Shown: positions 35,732-48,843, counted from the stretch's first letter. The stretch: 64,000 nucleotides of DNA from Gigaspora rosea (GCA_003550325.1 QKWP01001957.1:1-64000); one strand, 5' to 3'. Notes: generated by a model not told the origin, from the letters alone. Numbers and translations: made by a program.

Positions 35732-37130
35732 TGTTTCTACTATCTACAATACCATAACAGATTCATTATCTGTTAATCCTACCAAATGGTTATTGCTAAT
35801 TGAAGAAATTGTAGCAATTATAATATTAATAGTATTATTTTTGTTTTTTAAAAAAAAATTTGAAAAAGAAACTGGCCAGTATAATAAGGGAGATACCAGA
35901 ATAATGAGGCTTATTTCTATTTGATAAACCAATTGATACTATAACTAAAGTAAGAATAAAATATCTTAACACTGCATCTATATATATCTAAAAAGTCAAT
36001 ATATATTTTACAAAAAGAAGTTATATAGTTAAAAATTTTAACTTTTATATAAATACTTATTGTTAACTTAATTTATATTACAAAGACTGATACTGATGCT
36101 AATACAATTATAAACTTATAAAGAATTACTATAAGTGCTTCTTACTACTATAAACATCAAACTTTTATGATCTACCTCAAACTAAACAATGTTTTCTTTT
36201 ATACAAACAAAGTATTGTTAACAATAATTCAAAGTAGTCAAATTAGTTAGTTTTTTATTAATAAAGTTTATAAATGATTAAATATAAATGAATGATTTTG
36301 AATCAGAAAAACTTATTCAAAGCATTTATTTGTTAATTGATTGATTGACTTATTGTTTATTAATTTTTATTAAATTTAAAAATCTTTATTTGAAATAATT
36401 TAATAATGTTCAAGTATAAAACTTAATTCCAATGCAACAAATCATTTTACCAAAACAACAAAGAAAAAAAGTCAAGAAATGTCAAAAGCATTTCAATAAC
36501 AATACCAAAACAACAGTAAGTGATGACCACCCAACCAAATAATGTATTGATTCAATTAACAGTATCTCTATTCAAGATAGCACCAACAATTTTCTTCACA
36601 ATACCAAAAAAAAAGATTTAAAGTATTAGTAATATGCTTATAGATTAGAACAAGAACTATAAAAACTACAAAAACAAAAACAAATAGAATCATGCTTCCT
36701 GTAATTCTCAAAAAAGCACAAAATGTTCTTAATAACAATATGCTCACAAGCAAAAACAACAAGAGCATAAAATCATACTTCCAGAAAATCACAAGAAAGC
36801 TAAAAATGACCTTAATTACATCAGAAAATTAAAAACTTTAATAATCTGTGATAATCTTCAAATTTATCAAATCAGTGCAGAAACTTGTTTAAAAAATTGC
36901 AAAAATCTTCAAAATTTAGATTTTTGCAGTTCTTTGCAGATTTTTTAACAAAAAGCTGTGCAAATTTTTAAAAAGTATAATTTTCGCAGATTATAATAGG
37001 CGCCGTCTATTATAATCTGCGATAATCTCCAAAATTATAACTACTATACTTACCTGCTGGTAAAAACACAATGGGAAAAACAATAAACAAAACAAAACAA
37101 TAAACAAAACAAACTGATAAATAAAGAAAA
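35732..37130. other. AT-rich stretch without genes
   Basis: I see no gene. A-rich sequence with scattered ACAACAA and AATACCAAAACAACA motifs occurs at 36430-36530 and 36580-36790. It is too irregular to call coding. Confidence 0.5.
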
Positions 37131-38045
37131 GTGTGTTTTTTTTTTATTTTTTTTTTATTTTTAACAGTGGCGATAGGGATATTCCCATGTGCACATATGT
37201 ACATGTACACTACTTTATTTTTTATTTTAAATTTTTTTTATTCGGATAAACAGATACAGTAATCCCTTATTTTTTTTTTAGAACGTTATTTAAACGGGGG
37301 GGTTTTTTTTTATAATTCGAATTAATTTGAATTTTATTTTATTTTATTTTTTTATAATTCAAATTAATTTGAATATTTTATTTATTTATTTTTTTTTATA
37401 ATTCGAATTAATTCGAATTTTTTTTTTTTTAATTCAAATAATTCGAATTTTTAGTAGTTTTTTTTATTATTCAAATTAATTCGAATTTTAAATTATTTTT
37501 TTAATTTATTAGCAATGTATTTTTTTTATTTTTAAATACATCTTTTTTTTGTTTATTTTTATTTTAATTTTTTTATTTTTATTTTTTATTTTTTTTTTAT
37601 AATTTTAATATGAATTTTATTTATTTTTTTTTTATAATTTTAATGCGAATTTTATTTTATTTTTTTTATAATTTTAATGCGAATTTTATTTATTTTTATT
37701 TTTTTTACAATTTTAATGCGAATTTTATTTTATTTTTTTTTATTTTTTTTATTTAATGGTTTTTTTAACTTTATTTTTAACGTTTTTTTTTAATTAATTT
37801 AATTTATTCGCTATAAAATGGTTTTATTTTTTACTTTTTTATAATTTTTTATATTGTTTTTTAGCCTTTTTTTATTAATTTGTTTTTTTAATTGTTTTTT
37901 TTTTAAATTATTATTATTATTTTTTTTTTATTTTGTATTAGATTAATATGATCGGCCAATCATTTTTCAGATTGGCGATCATTCTGCTATACTGTATAAA
38001 TATATATATTTTTTTAAATTTTTTTTGTTATACAGTAGTATTTAA
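37130..38045. repeat. T-rich low-complexity tract with inverted AATTCGAATT units
   Basis: About 900 bases are mostly T on the plus strand. They are punctuated by repeated ATAATTCGAATTAATT units (37310-37490) and AATTTTAATGCGAATTTTATT units (37600-37730). The strand asymmetry is striking. No coding capacity. Confidence 0.85.
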
Positions 38046-39015
38046 AAGTTGACAACGTCGTTGGAGCCCGGGGATACACTTAAAATAAGTTTTAGTTTCT
38101 TTTTTATTCGTTTATTTATTTATTTATTATTATTCACTTCTTTTCTTTTATTTTAGGCTTGTTCTTCGCTGGAGTGCTGAAATTGGACACCAAGAATACG
38201 TCGTTGGAGCTGTCGTTGGTGTCGTGTCTTGTTGGAAAATATCATCATTGCCAGTGTCGTTGTCGTCGTGTTATTGGAGCCTTGGTGTAAATCGTTGATT
38301 TAGGTATTGTCGTCGTGTTATTGGAGCCTTGGTGTAAACTCGTCAATTTAGGTGTTAGGTTATCTTGTAAATGTAGTTTTCGTCATTTGGGTAGTTCCCA
38401 TTTGGTTCGTTCGTAAGTGCTATCGTGTGTTAGAGTCATGAAATTGGAGTTAAAAAGGATGAACATAAGGCTAGTATATGATAGTATTCTTTTTTTTTAT
38501 TATAGTACTAACATTTTTTTCTTTAGAATGAAACGAACATAGTACAGAACGTAACATGATTGATAGAACGGATGGAGCACAATAGTTAGTATCTGGTTTA
38601 CAATAGTTTTATTTTTTTATATATATTTATATATAGTACTAACATTTCTTTTTTTCTTTAGAATGAACATAGTATGATTGTTATTATGAAATGTAGCACA
38701 ATAGTATAGTAGAACGTATGATAGTTCAGGATGTAGCAAGATAGTTAGTATAGAATATAGCATGATATCATAGTTAGTAGCACGATAGTTAGTATAGGTA
38801 TAACATAATAGTTAGTATAGGATTTAGTATAATGTATTCTTTCAATGTATGAAAATTTAGCTAGTATATAGTTATTTATTTTTATTCGCTTTTTATTTAG
38901 TTTTTTTATATGTATTATTATTATATTATATATTTGTAATAAAATATTTATAAATTACCTTGTTAAAATATATATTCGAATATATTCTTTAATGTAATAA
39001 AAATATATTATTATT
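38046..39015. other. GTCGTTGG-rich stretch and degenerate TAGTTAGTATAG repeats
   Basis: Positions 38170-38360 are GC-richer with many GTCGTTG motifs. They include a tandem duplication of about 47 bp (GTCGTCGTGTTATTGGAGCC, about 38260-38360). Positions 38660-38830 hold irregular ATAGTTAGTATAGGAT repeats. No gene recognised. Confidence 0.55.
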
Positions 39016-39030
39016 AAATAAATTTAAATA

Positions 39031-40061
39031 GAGGGTGTGGCGACTTAGGGAAGTTGGTAAGTTGTCACCCCCCAAGTGGCGGGTCTAGGGTTCAAATCCC
39101 ACTGGCGACGCTTTGTAAAAATAGACTTGTGTTATGGTAACCGTTTTCTGTCGATCGGTTGGGTATATTACCTGTAGTCCTTGGTTACCATCTCGAATGG
39201 GAGCTTTCGGGTGAAGTTGTGTCTGGTTACACAGACAAATCCAAGGAACCGGAGAAATAGAAACCCATTCAGAAAGTCCTGAGTAAGGGGGTAGCAACAA
39301 TCTTCGACGGTGCTACCAGAACTGGAATATCAGAAACTGAAGCTAGAAAACTGGATGATATAACCTTCAGAGGAGAGGGTCCACCAACCTGGCCACCAGA
39401 GTCGTACCGGAGGAAAAGGCCCTATGTTCTGGAATTAGGTACCAGGGGAAGAAAAACCATAGTAGCACCTAATGCTGGGTAGATCAACCCTTCCGGGCCA
39501 ACTGGTTTGGAAGTTTGGGGCACCCGGTGATGGACCGGTAGGAAAGTAATGTTGGGTACCGGGGTCGGTGTGAACCTTACAAGGGCAGAAGTAGGTAATG
39601 GTAGCGGTTAGGTACCCCCTGACTGCAAGTTGCTTGCCTCGGTGAGTGCGTAAGTTACCGAAGTGTAGGTAATACCTGTGTGGGACAGGGACTGCTCTAC
39701 CAAGTTTACCCGCGAGGATAAATTAGTCCTAAGGGGATGTAGGTAGCATCCGGGACTGTCTTCGACTGACTAATGTATCGGAGGGCTGTACCGGTGATCA
39801 CAAGTAGGATTGACATGCGAAGCGTTGGACCAGAGGGTTTAAATAGGCAATCCCCTAGTTGGGTTGTAGGTATGGCAACTAGTGTAGAACCTTCGGGCGG
39901 ACTACTTAAATTAGACAACCAAAAGTTGTACGTGTGGCTAGTTGTACTCTCATTCAATGTAACTCAATTGTGGGTGCGCCCAAAGAGGTGCCCTTGATCC
40001 ACAGGCTTGATTAAAAAAACTTTCACCCAAAGCGGGAACTTTAACACAAAAAAAAAAAAAT
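39031..40061 (+). mobile_element. Long tRNA-headed retroposon, copy 2 (about 1 kb)
   Basis: It shares its whole length with copy 1 at 34721. The A-box is TGGCGACTTAGG (39038-39049) and the B-box GGTTCAAATCC (39089-39099). It ends in 13 or more A (from 40048). The 15-bp repeat aaataaatttaaata flanks it (39016-39030 and 40062-40076). It is better preserved than copy 1. Open stretches on either strand inside it (for example 39706-39957) are not conserved between copies. Confidence 0.85.
39038..39099 (+). promoter_or_regulatory. Pol III A and B boxes of long SINE copy 2
   Basis: Same boxes and spacing as copy 1, closer to consensus. Confidence 0.65.
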
Positions 40062-40076
40062 AAATAAATTTAAATA

Positions 40077-42283
40077 AATATATAAATATAAATATAGTAA
40101 AAAATTAATATAATATAACTAGTAAATTCACACTAATTTTGGCCTGAATTAAGCTTAATTCAGGTTATTATACTTTTTATTATTTAATAAAAATTTGCGC
40201 AGAGCAGATTTTTGATTATTATCGGGTTTTAAAAATCTGCACAGATCTGCACCTTAAAAATTCTCCCGATGTACACCTAGAAAAAAAAGCATTTAATAAC
40301 ATGTTCACAATAGAACAAGAACTACAAATGAATGGAATCAGCTTTCTGAAATTTCCAAGAAGGTCTTTCACAGTACCATAAACAAAGAACTGGACACAAA
40401 GATGCCAGTAATGATGGTAACGATAACACCAGAATGATGGTACAGTAACTATGAAATACCATTATGGCAACACTAGTACTGCAGTAATGACAATACCAGG
40501 ATTGACAAAATTCTATTTGAAAGAAAGAAAGAATTGTTAAACTAAACCTGATGATCAGTATCGATTATCAATTGTTGATAGCCAGCAGCTATGTATATAT
40601 TTTTTTTAAAAAAAAAACTGGGTCGACCAGGTACTATCAGTCCAGGTCTCTCTTATGACCTGAACCCGGTCAGGTTCAAAAAATCATAGTAAGACCCAGC
40701 CTGCAAGACTGGGTCTGGTCTTCAGTTCAGGTATAAGAAATACTAGTTATGAAATAAGTTCATGAGCACTATTTAAAATAATAGCCCAAATTAAACTTAA
40801 TTTGGGACAAATTTGAATTTACACTGCTGCGCATTATTTAATGACTATACAGTAATTTAGGCCAAAGTTTGAACTTATATTCTTGAGCATTATTTTGCAC
40901 TTATATAGTTTAAGTGGTAATCCGCAGTTAAAGGGTCAAAATTTCATAGTAAAAATCAGCAGAGATTTACTAATTGCCTTATATGGAAGTGGAATGCCGT
41001 ACATTTCTGATCATAATAAAAAACCCTATAGTAAACAATCAATAAATACTCATATCATGTCATATACTAATGCAATTTGAATGATTTAACTATCATTAGA
41101 ATCAGAAAAGTTGGTTCTGCAAAGTTTAATTGGAAATTATAAAAGGTTTGCTTAGTAAAAATACTTTTATATGTAGAAAAGCCCCATTTGCACACTATAG
41201 AAATTTACTATTAAATGCCCGCCGTAATTTATTATAAAATGATCATCATTTTTGACCCTTTATCTGCAATTTACCACTTAATAAATTTGAATAAAAAAAA
41301 GCATTTGCAAGAAAATTACACTAATTGTTTGAATCTTAGTGGCAATAATTTTGTATCAAGAATAAAACTAACTTCTTTGACTCTTAGATGATTTTATGTA
41401 ATTTTCTCAGAGAATAACCTTGGATTAGAAGGAAAAAAACAACAATGGATGACTTTACAAGAATACCAAGATGACATTTTTTGATCCTGTGGAGAATGAT
41501 CTCTGAATTTATCTAGTCTTTTTTCGGAGATTTTTTTGAACACATTTTCTAACATTACCCAATAAATTAGTATTAATTACTTTGAGGTATATAATAGGTC
41601 TGAGAAAAGAAACTACCAATAATAAAAAGATTGTTGATTTTACAATCCATGAAATGTAAGCTAAAAAATTCATTTTAGTATGAGCCTGTTAATTTTTTGT
41701 AAAGTTACTTGCTTTAAAATAAACTGATGATTTATTAGGAAAATAAGTTTTTTTAACAATTAAAAAATTACTATACTTTCATATGGACAAATTAAAATTT
41801 ATAATGAAATATAAGATCAAATATCTAGAGATTATTATAAGTCTCATTAAAGGAGGTCGACTGTATTTTATATACTGTAATTGTCAGAATCATCAAAGTT
41901 TTATAATATAGGTCAAGTGAAAACATTTAAAAAAAAGCAGAAAGTCTATGCTAGTATGAAAAACTTATGAAAACTAGAGAATGCACAAATTGATGACTCA
42001 AATAGATGATGCAGAATAAAACTGGCAAAAACAAGGTATAGTTTGTAGATATTATAAACATTTTTACGCTTATAAAAAAATGTCAATATATAAAAAATAC
42101 ACAAAATATAGAAATACGAAGTTAGAGAAAAGACTATCCAATTAGATGCACGCTATTAAACATGTACTCTATTCCTGATAGAAAATAATATTGCAGCTTT
42201 GCTTAATAAGTTATATAATATAAAAATTTGAAAATTAAATAATAAATTTGAATCATCAAAAAAAAATAATAATAAAACACTAG
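40077..42283. other. AT-rich stretch without genes
   Basis: No gene is recognised. Short palindromes of the type AATTAAGCTTAATT next to GGCC.GAATT occur at 40150 and 40790, with a similar one at 43170. Together with TGCGCATTATT they may mark an old repeat family. A GGGTC/GACCC-rich self-complementary patch lies at 40618-40725. Confidence 0.45.
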
Positions 42284-42862
42284 TTAAAATTTAAATTGGT
42301 TATTAGAAATAATTCTGGCTTCTAATTTTTTGCAAATAGCTATTACTGTTGGAAAAATTTCTAGAGGTGCCTTCATATTTACAAGTTCAATATCAAACCT
42401 TCTATAAATTAAAGCTAACAATAGTTTTATTTTAATCATTGCGATTTTTCTGCCAGGACAATTTTTTAAACTAGATCCAAATGATGTAGATAGAAAACTG
42501 TATAGTTTATCAGTCTTTTGAGGTTTGAAGAATCTTTCCGGCATGAATTTATCAGGATCTCCCCAATAGAGAGAGTAATTATTAATTCCACGATCATGCA
42601 ATATGAATAAAGTATTGGATGGCCATTTATATCCCACTACTTCATAGGTTCTTTATTATATCTCGTAATAATGGTAGTTGGTGACCTTATTCTTAACGTC
42701 TCTAAAATAATTGCTTTGCAATACTTTAATTTTTAAAGGTCATCTAGAGTTATTTGTCTAGATAAATCATTTCTGAAAACTGAGTTGATTTCATCTACTA
42801 ATTTTTTTAACATCTGGATGATATGCAATATCATATAATACAAACCTAAAAGCATTTGTAAC
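42284..42862 (-). pseudogene. Cytochrome P450, 3' half (K-helix to heme loop), broken
   Basis: P450s are membrane-bound heme monooxygenases. On the minus strand the fragment begins at about 42862 with TNAFRFVLYDIAYHPDVKK, the second half of the I-helix. It continues with LVDEINSVF, the K-helix ETLR, PERFF, and a heme-binding loop FGSSLKNCPGRK with its Cys ligand. Two usual loop residues are changed (Gly to Ser, Arg to Lys). Lesions are a stop after TLDDL (about 42733) and a frameshift near 42640 just before GYKWPSNTLF. It pairs with the 5' half at 46951-48008; the split falls inside the I-helix where the Mutator element lies. Confidence 0.88.
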
Positions 42863-43584
42863 CTATCAGCGCAATTATACATTTAAAAAAATATAAAAAT
42901 AAAAAATAAATATAATAATATTAAGGACAAATTTATTTATAACAGCATGCAATATTTGTTATTTATTACAATATATTTATTATTAATTCAAATCACATGA
43001 CTATATATAAAATTCAAATTTTATTAATTATAATAAAAAATTCTAAATACAAATTAAAATTCTAGGATTTGGGACAGCACTACGTATATACTGCAATTCG
43101 AATATGCAATGCAATCGCTCTTACTGAATTTTCACGAATTAACGGCAAGAGTATAATTTTGAATTTTGGCCCGAATTAAGCTTAATATGGGCCAAAATTC
43201 GAAATTACACCCCTGCGCGTTATTTCATCAGACTTGGAACCTTGGAGTTAATAGCGAAATAATGTATATTAGAATAGATACATGAAACTATGATAGTACG
43301 TACATTACGTATATACAATAGCAATTTCCCTATAGCACATACTTACCCAATTACATCTTTTCAATTATACATACTATCAAATTTCATATTTATTCTAATA
43401 AACTGTAACCTAGAATTGCTCAGGTGCAGTTAATCAATAACATAGCATAGCAAATATACAACAATCGCATGTAACACTACAAACACACATCAATAACAAT
43501 CGCAACAATCATACATCAAATAGCAACTGCACATCACATATCAAATACAATCGACAGACCTTCCAATAACCCATCAACATCAAA

Positions 43585-46530
43585 TTAACTATCTTTCTTC
43601 TGACATCTTGCCTTATTGTGCCCAGTCTTACCACAGATTCGACATGTATATAGTTGACAACGAGGCTTTTCTATGGCCAACTTGACTCTTTTGGTTGCAG
43701 GCCTGCCCCTATGCTTGGTAATCAGCAGATTTTTGATTACAGGATTATTTTTCTTTTCACTGTCTTCGCTATCTTCGCTGTCTTCGCTGTCTTTAGGCTC
43801 TTCATCATTGTCTTTAGGCTCTTCATTTTGTATTAAAAGATGCTTCTTTTGATTAATAAAGTGTTTTAACCATTAGTTCCATATCATTATTATCGCATTC
43901 CACAGCCAATTGTATAGCTTGCCACGCAACACCCCAAATTTGACTATATTTAGAACATCTGGCTGTTGCACTCTGGTTGTTTATTGCTATTGAACGGGAA
44001 ACTGTAAAAGGTTGAAGTATCAAAGTTGCTTTTTGACCTTGTTGAGCTTCACTAGTATCTGAATTTGAGAAAATCACAGTTGCCTGATCAATTTCCTTTT
44101 TTTTACTGTTACAATACCAACGCGATGCCACCATTCCAATATGAAATCCAGAAATTCGCGATACTAATATTACTTGAAAGTAATGGCGACATAGAACACC
44201 ACGGGATATATTTGACATACATGTGCACATATATGAAATAGAATCAAGGATGATAACGAAGTGTTTTCTTTTGTTGTTTCCAGGTCGTTTATCAGTGGTT
44301 TGCCAGGTCTCTTTAATATTAAATTGATCTACTTTTGATACCATTGACTTAAGTAAAATCTGCTTTGCGTCACAAAAATTTTCCATAAATCGATCACCTA
44401 TATTCTCATTCTCATCATTCTATCAAATTGCTGTTAAATCAACCAAGGTTGCATTGAAGTATAAACACTTTGCCATTTCAATACGCTCGATAGAAAGAAT
44501 TTGTGGGGTCAAGTATTCGAGAGTATACAGTTAACAGCAGGCAATATCTTACTACTAACAGACACAATTCCAACACATGATGACAGAGTCTGATACTCAA
44601 AAAAATGATTCCACTCAGCCTCTTTTTCTAATTGTAAATCCAAAGTCTTCACCAAATCACATAAACTACCGTTACTATTTTGATAATGTTGTTATACCTA
44701 TAGTATGAATAGAATTTAGTATAACATGTCAATCTAAATCGTAGATTAAGACACAATTGAACCTCAAATAATATCAAACACGATTTTAAATTATCCTAAC
44801 CCGATTTATACACTAACAACTAACTCTAACCCTACTCTATAAACCTAAACCAACAATAATCAATAATCATAACCCTAACCAAATCAAATTCTAACATATT
44901 ACTATATTAATTTACAACATACCCTTCAACGCGTGATGTAGTTTGAATTCCAGCTGTGAAAACCTTGAATGTAAAGGCACAAGCCCATGAGTAGCGACTA
45001 GGATAAAGGGTCCGATGCAGGTAACTTGAAGCAAATGGAAACTTTTCTAATAAAATTTTCTATCTTGACTCAAATAACATCTCATCCAAAGTGTTATGGC
45101 AGACAAAAAAGTCTTTGACGAATTGATCATACATATTACCTAATGTTCCCTTCAAATTCTTTAGAAGGTTTTGGTTGATATAAAAAATACAATGTAATGA
45201 ATTAGTATTTTCATACACTTGTTTTAACATACTGTCCATCGCTGGATCTGCATCTGTTACAAAAACTATAGGCGCAACACTCGTAGCTTTCATAGTGCAT
45301 TGGAGAATCCATAGATATGAGTCAACTGTTTCATCAGAAACTAATGCTTGTGCAACCAAATGAGATCTCGTGTTATTATCAACAGCAAGAAACAAACTCA
45401 AAGGCATCTGATATCGATTCATCTTAGATATATTATCATTTAGAATGTCATCGTAATATTCTAGCCAAATGGATATCTGTTTAGGAGGCATCTAGAAAAT
45501 CTGGATAAGACAGTTATCGTTCTGAACACTTCTTAGTAAGATATGATAAAAGCTATGAGGCAACATTTTTAAGATCTTTAGACTTAACTTTATAATGTTG
45601 AATAGCGTTAGCGAGATCCATATCTAAGAAAGTTGCTTCAGGGTACTTTGCTCTTAGTAATTTATGTTGTATAGTAATCAAAAGATTTCTATTTTTTGTA
45701 TAAAACTCAATATCGTTCAATGCTTCATCTTCAATTGACCTGAATTTAGCATTGTATTTACACTTTTCAGGATCGAGTTTATAGTTGTAAGTATTTACAA
45801 ATGTTGTAACTGTAATGTGTTAGATTTTTAGGCAAACTTAGATTGATATGCCATTCACATCCTTTACGTTTTGATTATCAGTTACAGTGAGTGTTAATGT
45901 CAATGCTCTTCTTAGATACATATTTTCCTCCAAACTCACATCCAAAAGATTGATATCTAATTACACTGTCATTACGCTGTTCAACCCTTGTTTTAATAAC
46001 AGCAAACACATGATACTGACCATAAGCTTTAAAAAACGCTTTAATGTTATCCCATGAAAGAAACGTATAACCAAGTTTTAGTATGGAAAAGTCATGTTGC
46101 GTCTCATCTAAAAAATGAGTTCGCAAGCTTTAAATGTTAAAACTAAACCTACAACAAACCATAACTTCATATATAGTATTACTACTGTATTACTAATACC
46201 TATATTGTCCACCTCCTCGGTCGTTGCGTCATCGTAAACCGCATTTTCATAGAATGCGTTAGTTTCATGTCAATCGTGTATGAGGTAGTAGTTTGAACAT
46301 TAACCACATAGGAGGGACTGAATTCAGCATTTACTGCACTAGAGGTACTGGCTTCAGCATTAAACGCTTAGGAAGTGCTACTTTCAATATTTGCTGCTTG
46401 CTCAATTATAACCATATAAGGGGTACTGACTCTGCATTAACCACGTAAGAGGTACCAGTTTCAGAATTAGATGTGTAAGAGGTACTGGCTTCAGCATTAG
46501 TCAGTTGAGCAACAATATTTAGATGTCATT
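43585..46530 (-). pseudogene. Mutator/FAR1-type transposase, decayed
   Basis: This is a DDE transposase of the MULE class related to plant FAR1/FHY3. Reading the minus strand, 46530-46200 encodes tandem NAEASTSY-like repeats. Then comes a FAR1-type DNA-binding segment (SWDNIKAFFKAYG ... RKGCEWHINLSLPKN, about 46200-45800). The MULE catalytic domain follows (DNNTRSHLVAQAL, FVTDADPAMDSML, 45491-45060). A KFPFASSYL/WACAFTFKVFTAGIQT block is near 44930-45050. A SWIM zinc finger (CTCMSNISRGVLCRH) is near 44190-44240. An acidic linker, an AT-hook-like KHRGRPATKR and a CCHC knuckle (CRICGKTGHNKARC) end at 43585. Positions 44702-44930 look like an intron with GT...AG borders. At least four frameshifts or stops make it inactive. 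Confidence 0.87.
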
Positions 46531-46950
46531 TCTACCTGCTTAATGTCAAATTTATTAGTTTATAAAAGTGCAATAGCATACGTTACTCCTATAACAGTTA
46601 GGAATGTTGTCACATCGCGAAATCAGTTAGGAACCAAATATTAGAAATGAAAAATTAATGAAAAAGAAGATGCAAGGTAAGTTCCGTGCTATCAGGTTAT
46701 CACAAACTAAGGAATAAATACATGTTTACATACACGTGATCTTCAAATTTTATATTTATATATAACCTGTAACAAATAATATATATTACAGGGTGTAACA
46801 TTAATATTTATCCTAATATTAAAACCAATATTAGATATGCAAGTTAGAGAAATCTGGTGTTAAGAAGAATCATTCACATAATATTATATAATAATTCATC
46901 CCAACATCTTATCTCTCTATAATTCAGATTCGAATTTTATATTATATATA
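46531..46950. other. AT-rich end region of the Mutator insertion
   Basis: Non-coding sequence between the transposase N terminus and the P450 5' half. I could not find convincing terminal inverted repeats here or at 42863-43580. Confidence 0.4.
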
Positions 46951-48008
46951 AAGAATCTGTGCTTCTAGTAAGTATTTCAAATAATATAGAACTTATTTTA
47001 TCATTATTCAATACCTTTACTAAGGAGTAATCAACTCTCTTTTGAGAATGAGATTCATATGGTGTATTAGCAATAATAAAAGATATTAATAGATCATCTT
47101 TTAATTGTTTCATGTTAAAGTTATTACTATTATTGATTTTTCAATTTCTTCTCTCTTTTCTCTAACAATTTCTAAAAGTCTTTCAAATAAAAAATTACAA
47201 ATATCTATAAATTTATCTACATGATATCTGATTAATGGTAATCTTCTTAAAATTTTTTGGAATAAATACAATTCGAAGATTAGCTAAAAAATATGTTAAG
47301 CATTCAATATAATGTTCAAAATCTATTATATTTTTTGTAATTTTTTCATTTTTCAATTTACGATAATAATAATTAATCGCAAATGATCTCTTTCCTGTTG
47401 ACAATAAAAATATTAAATCATTTAAAAATCGTTTTGTCCAAGCTGTTAAATCGATAATTCCTGAATTATAATTATTTTGATTTATATCTATCTAATAATT
47501 TGACAATTCTTCAAATAACTCATTTAATAATTTAATAGTTTCATTTGAATTACTTATTTTCTCGATTGACTGTATATAAATTTGATGATTAAATTTCCAA
47601 TTATTGAAATTAATATTATATGTCAATCCTCTTTGATGAATACCAAGATCTTCAAAAAGTTCAACTTTTGGAAGACTCTTCCAGTAAATCTTGCAATCTT
47701 TTGCAGATGGAACCAAAAATTTTTTGCATATTCACCTTTAGTAATTACTATTTGACTTCTACCAGCAATATAAAATTCAAATATACTATTATGATCATAA
47801 ATTTTATTTAACTTATTAATCTGGTCATTAAAATCTATATTCACCCTTAAAATTTCAATTAATGGAATTAGTATTGGACCAGGAAGCGGATTAATACGAG
47901 TAAAATGTTTATAATAAAAATGAAATATACAAAAAATAAAATGATCATTAAGGCATTAAAAACATTGTTTGGTTTAATGTCAGTTAAAATTCTAGGCAAT
48001 AAAGTCAT
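46951..48008 (-). pseudogene. Cytochrome P450, 5' half, broken
   Basis: The start is the ATG at 48008 (MTLLPRILTDIKPNNVF). It is followed by a hydrophobic anchor and the proline hinge TRINPLPGP. After that come IPLIEIL, FEFYIAGRSQIVITKGEY, NWKFNHQIYIQSI, LFEELSNY, LTAWTKRFLNDL and KNEKITKN. The minus-strand sequence goes on to KQLKDDLLISFIIANTPYE and stops at RSTDS (about 46955), the GTDT motif of the I-helix. Lesions include frameshifts near 47925 and 47660, a TAG in place of the expected Trp at 47492-47494, and others. The order and segments match P450s of arbuscular mycorrhizal fungi as I know them. Both halves together cover a normal P450 of about 500 residues. Confidence 0.85.
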
Positions 48009-48314
48009 GATTAGATATTGAATATTTCTTTAAAAAAAAAATTTATAAAGAATGTTTAATTGATAATCCACCTGTCAACTGGAGAATGGCGAAATATGGT
48101 GTGCTTACATCTAAAGGTTTTTTCTTACTAAGTTAATGATACATATCCACTAATTGAAAGTTGTAGAGCTCATCGAGTCGCATCTAATAGTGGTTAGATC
48201 ATCCAAATCGGCCCAGTGGATGGTGAGTTATCGCCAAAAATGATTGGCCGACTATATAAAAATCTGTGCCAGAAATTATATATGAAAATCAATATAGGCG
48301 AAAGGTGGCGTGCT

Positions 48315-48843
48315 CAGTGTTCGAAATTAGTGTTTTCCAAGTTCTCATGAGAACACTGTTTTAAATTTGTGAACAGTAAAAATTTTTTACTGTTCATTAT
48401 TAAAATTTTTTTGAGAACAGTAAAATAAAAATTGTGTTCTCATAAGTATTAATTAGTAACTACAAAATATTGTTATATCAAATGTCATAATAATTTATTA
48501 TCAAAATTATTTAATTAAACTTACATATAATTAGCATAAATAAAAAGATATGCTCTAATATATATTCATATATAGATATGTTAATAGAATTAAGTCAAAT
48601 TTTTATATTTATCTGATACCATTTATGTTTTTATAGGTAATATTAGAGCATTAAATATTATTATATGGAAATAAAAAGGTATATATATTTTAATATATTT
48701 ACAGTATATGATATATTTTTAAATTGGTTCTTTTTTTTTTTTTAGTGAGCATAAATGAGAACATAAGCAATAGGTTGAGAACACTCATTGCTATTATGCT
48801 GTTCTTATGAGAACAGTGTTTGAGTCCGAAATTTCGAATACTG
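48315..48843. mobile_element. hAT-like MITE in an inverted end
   Basis: Ends CAGTGTTCGAAATT and CAGTATTCGAAATT (minus strand) are flanked by ggcgtgct and ggcatgct (48307-48314 and 48844-48851; one G/A difference). Internal GAGAACA/TGTTCTC motifs are repeated near both ends. The opposite arm of the host element lacks it, confirming an insertion. Confidence 0.83.

Noticed and set aside
36568..36792. 74-residue hydrophobic minus-strand open stretch
   Set aside because: Reverse of an A-rich ACAA-type low-complexity stretch; composition alone explains it.
39706..39997. Overlapping open stretches on both strands in the long SINE
   Set aside because: Not open in the other copy of the same element, so not conserved coding sequence.
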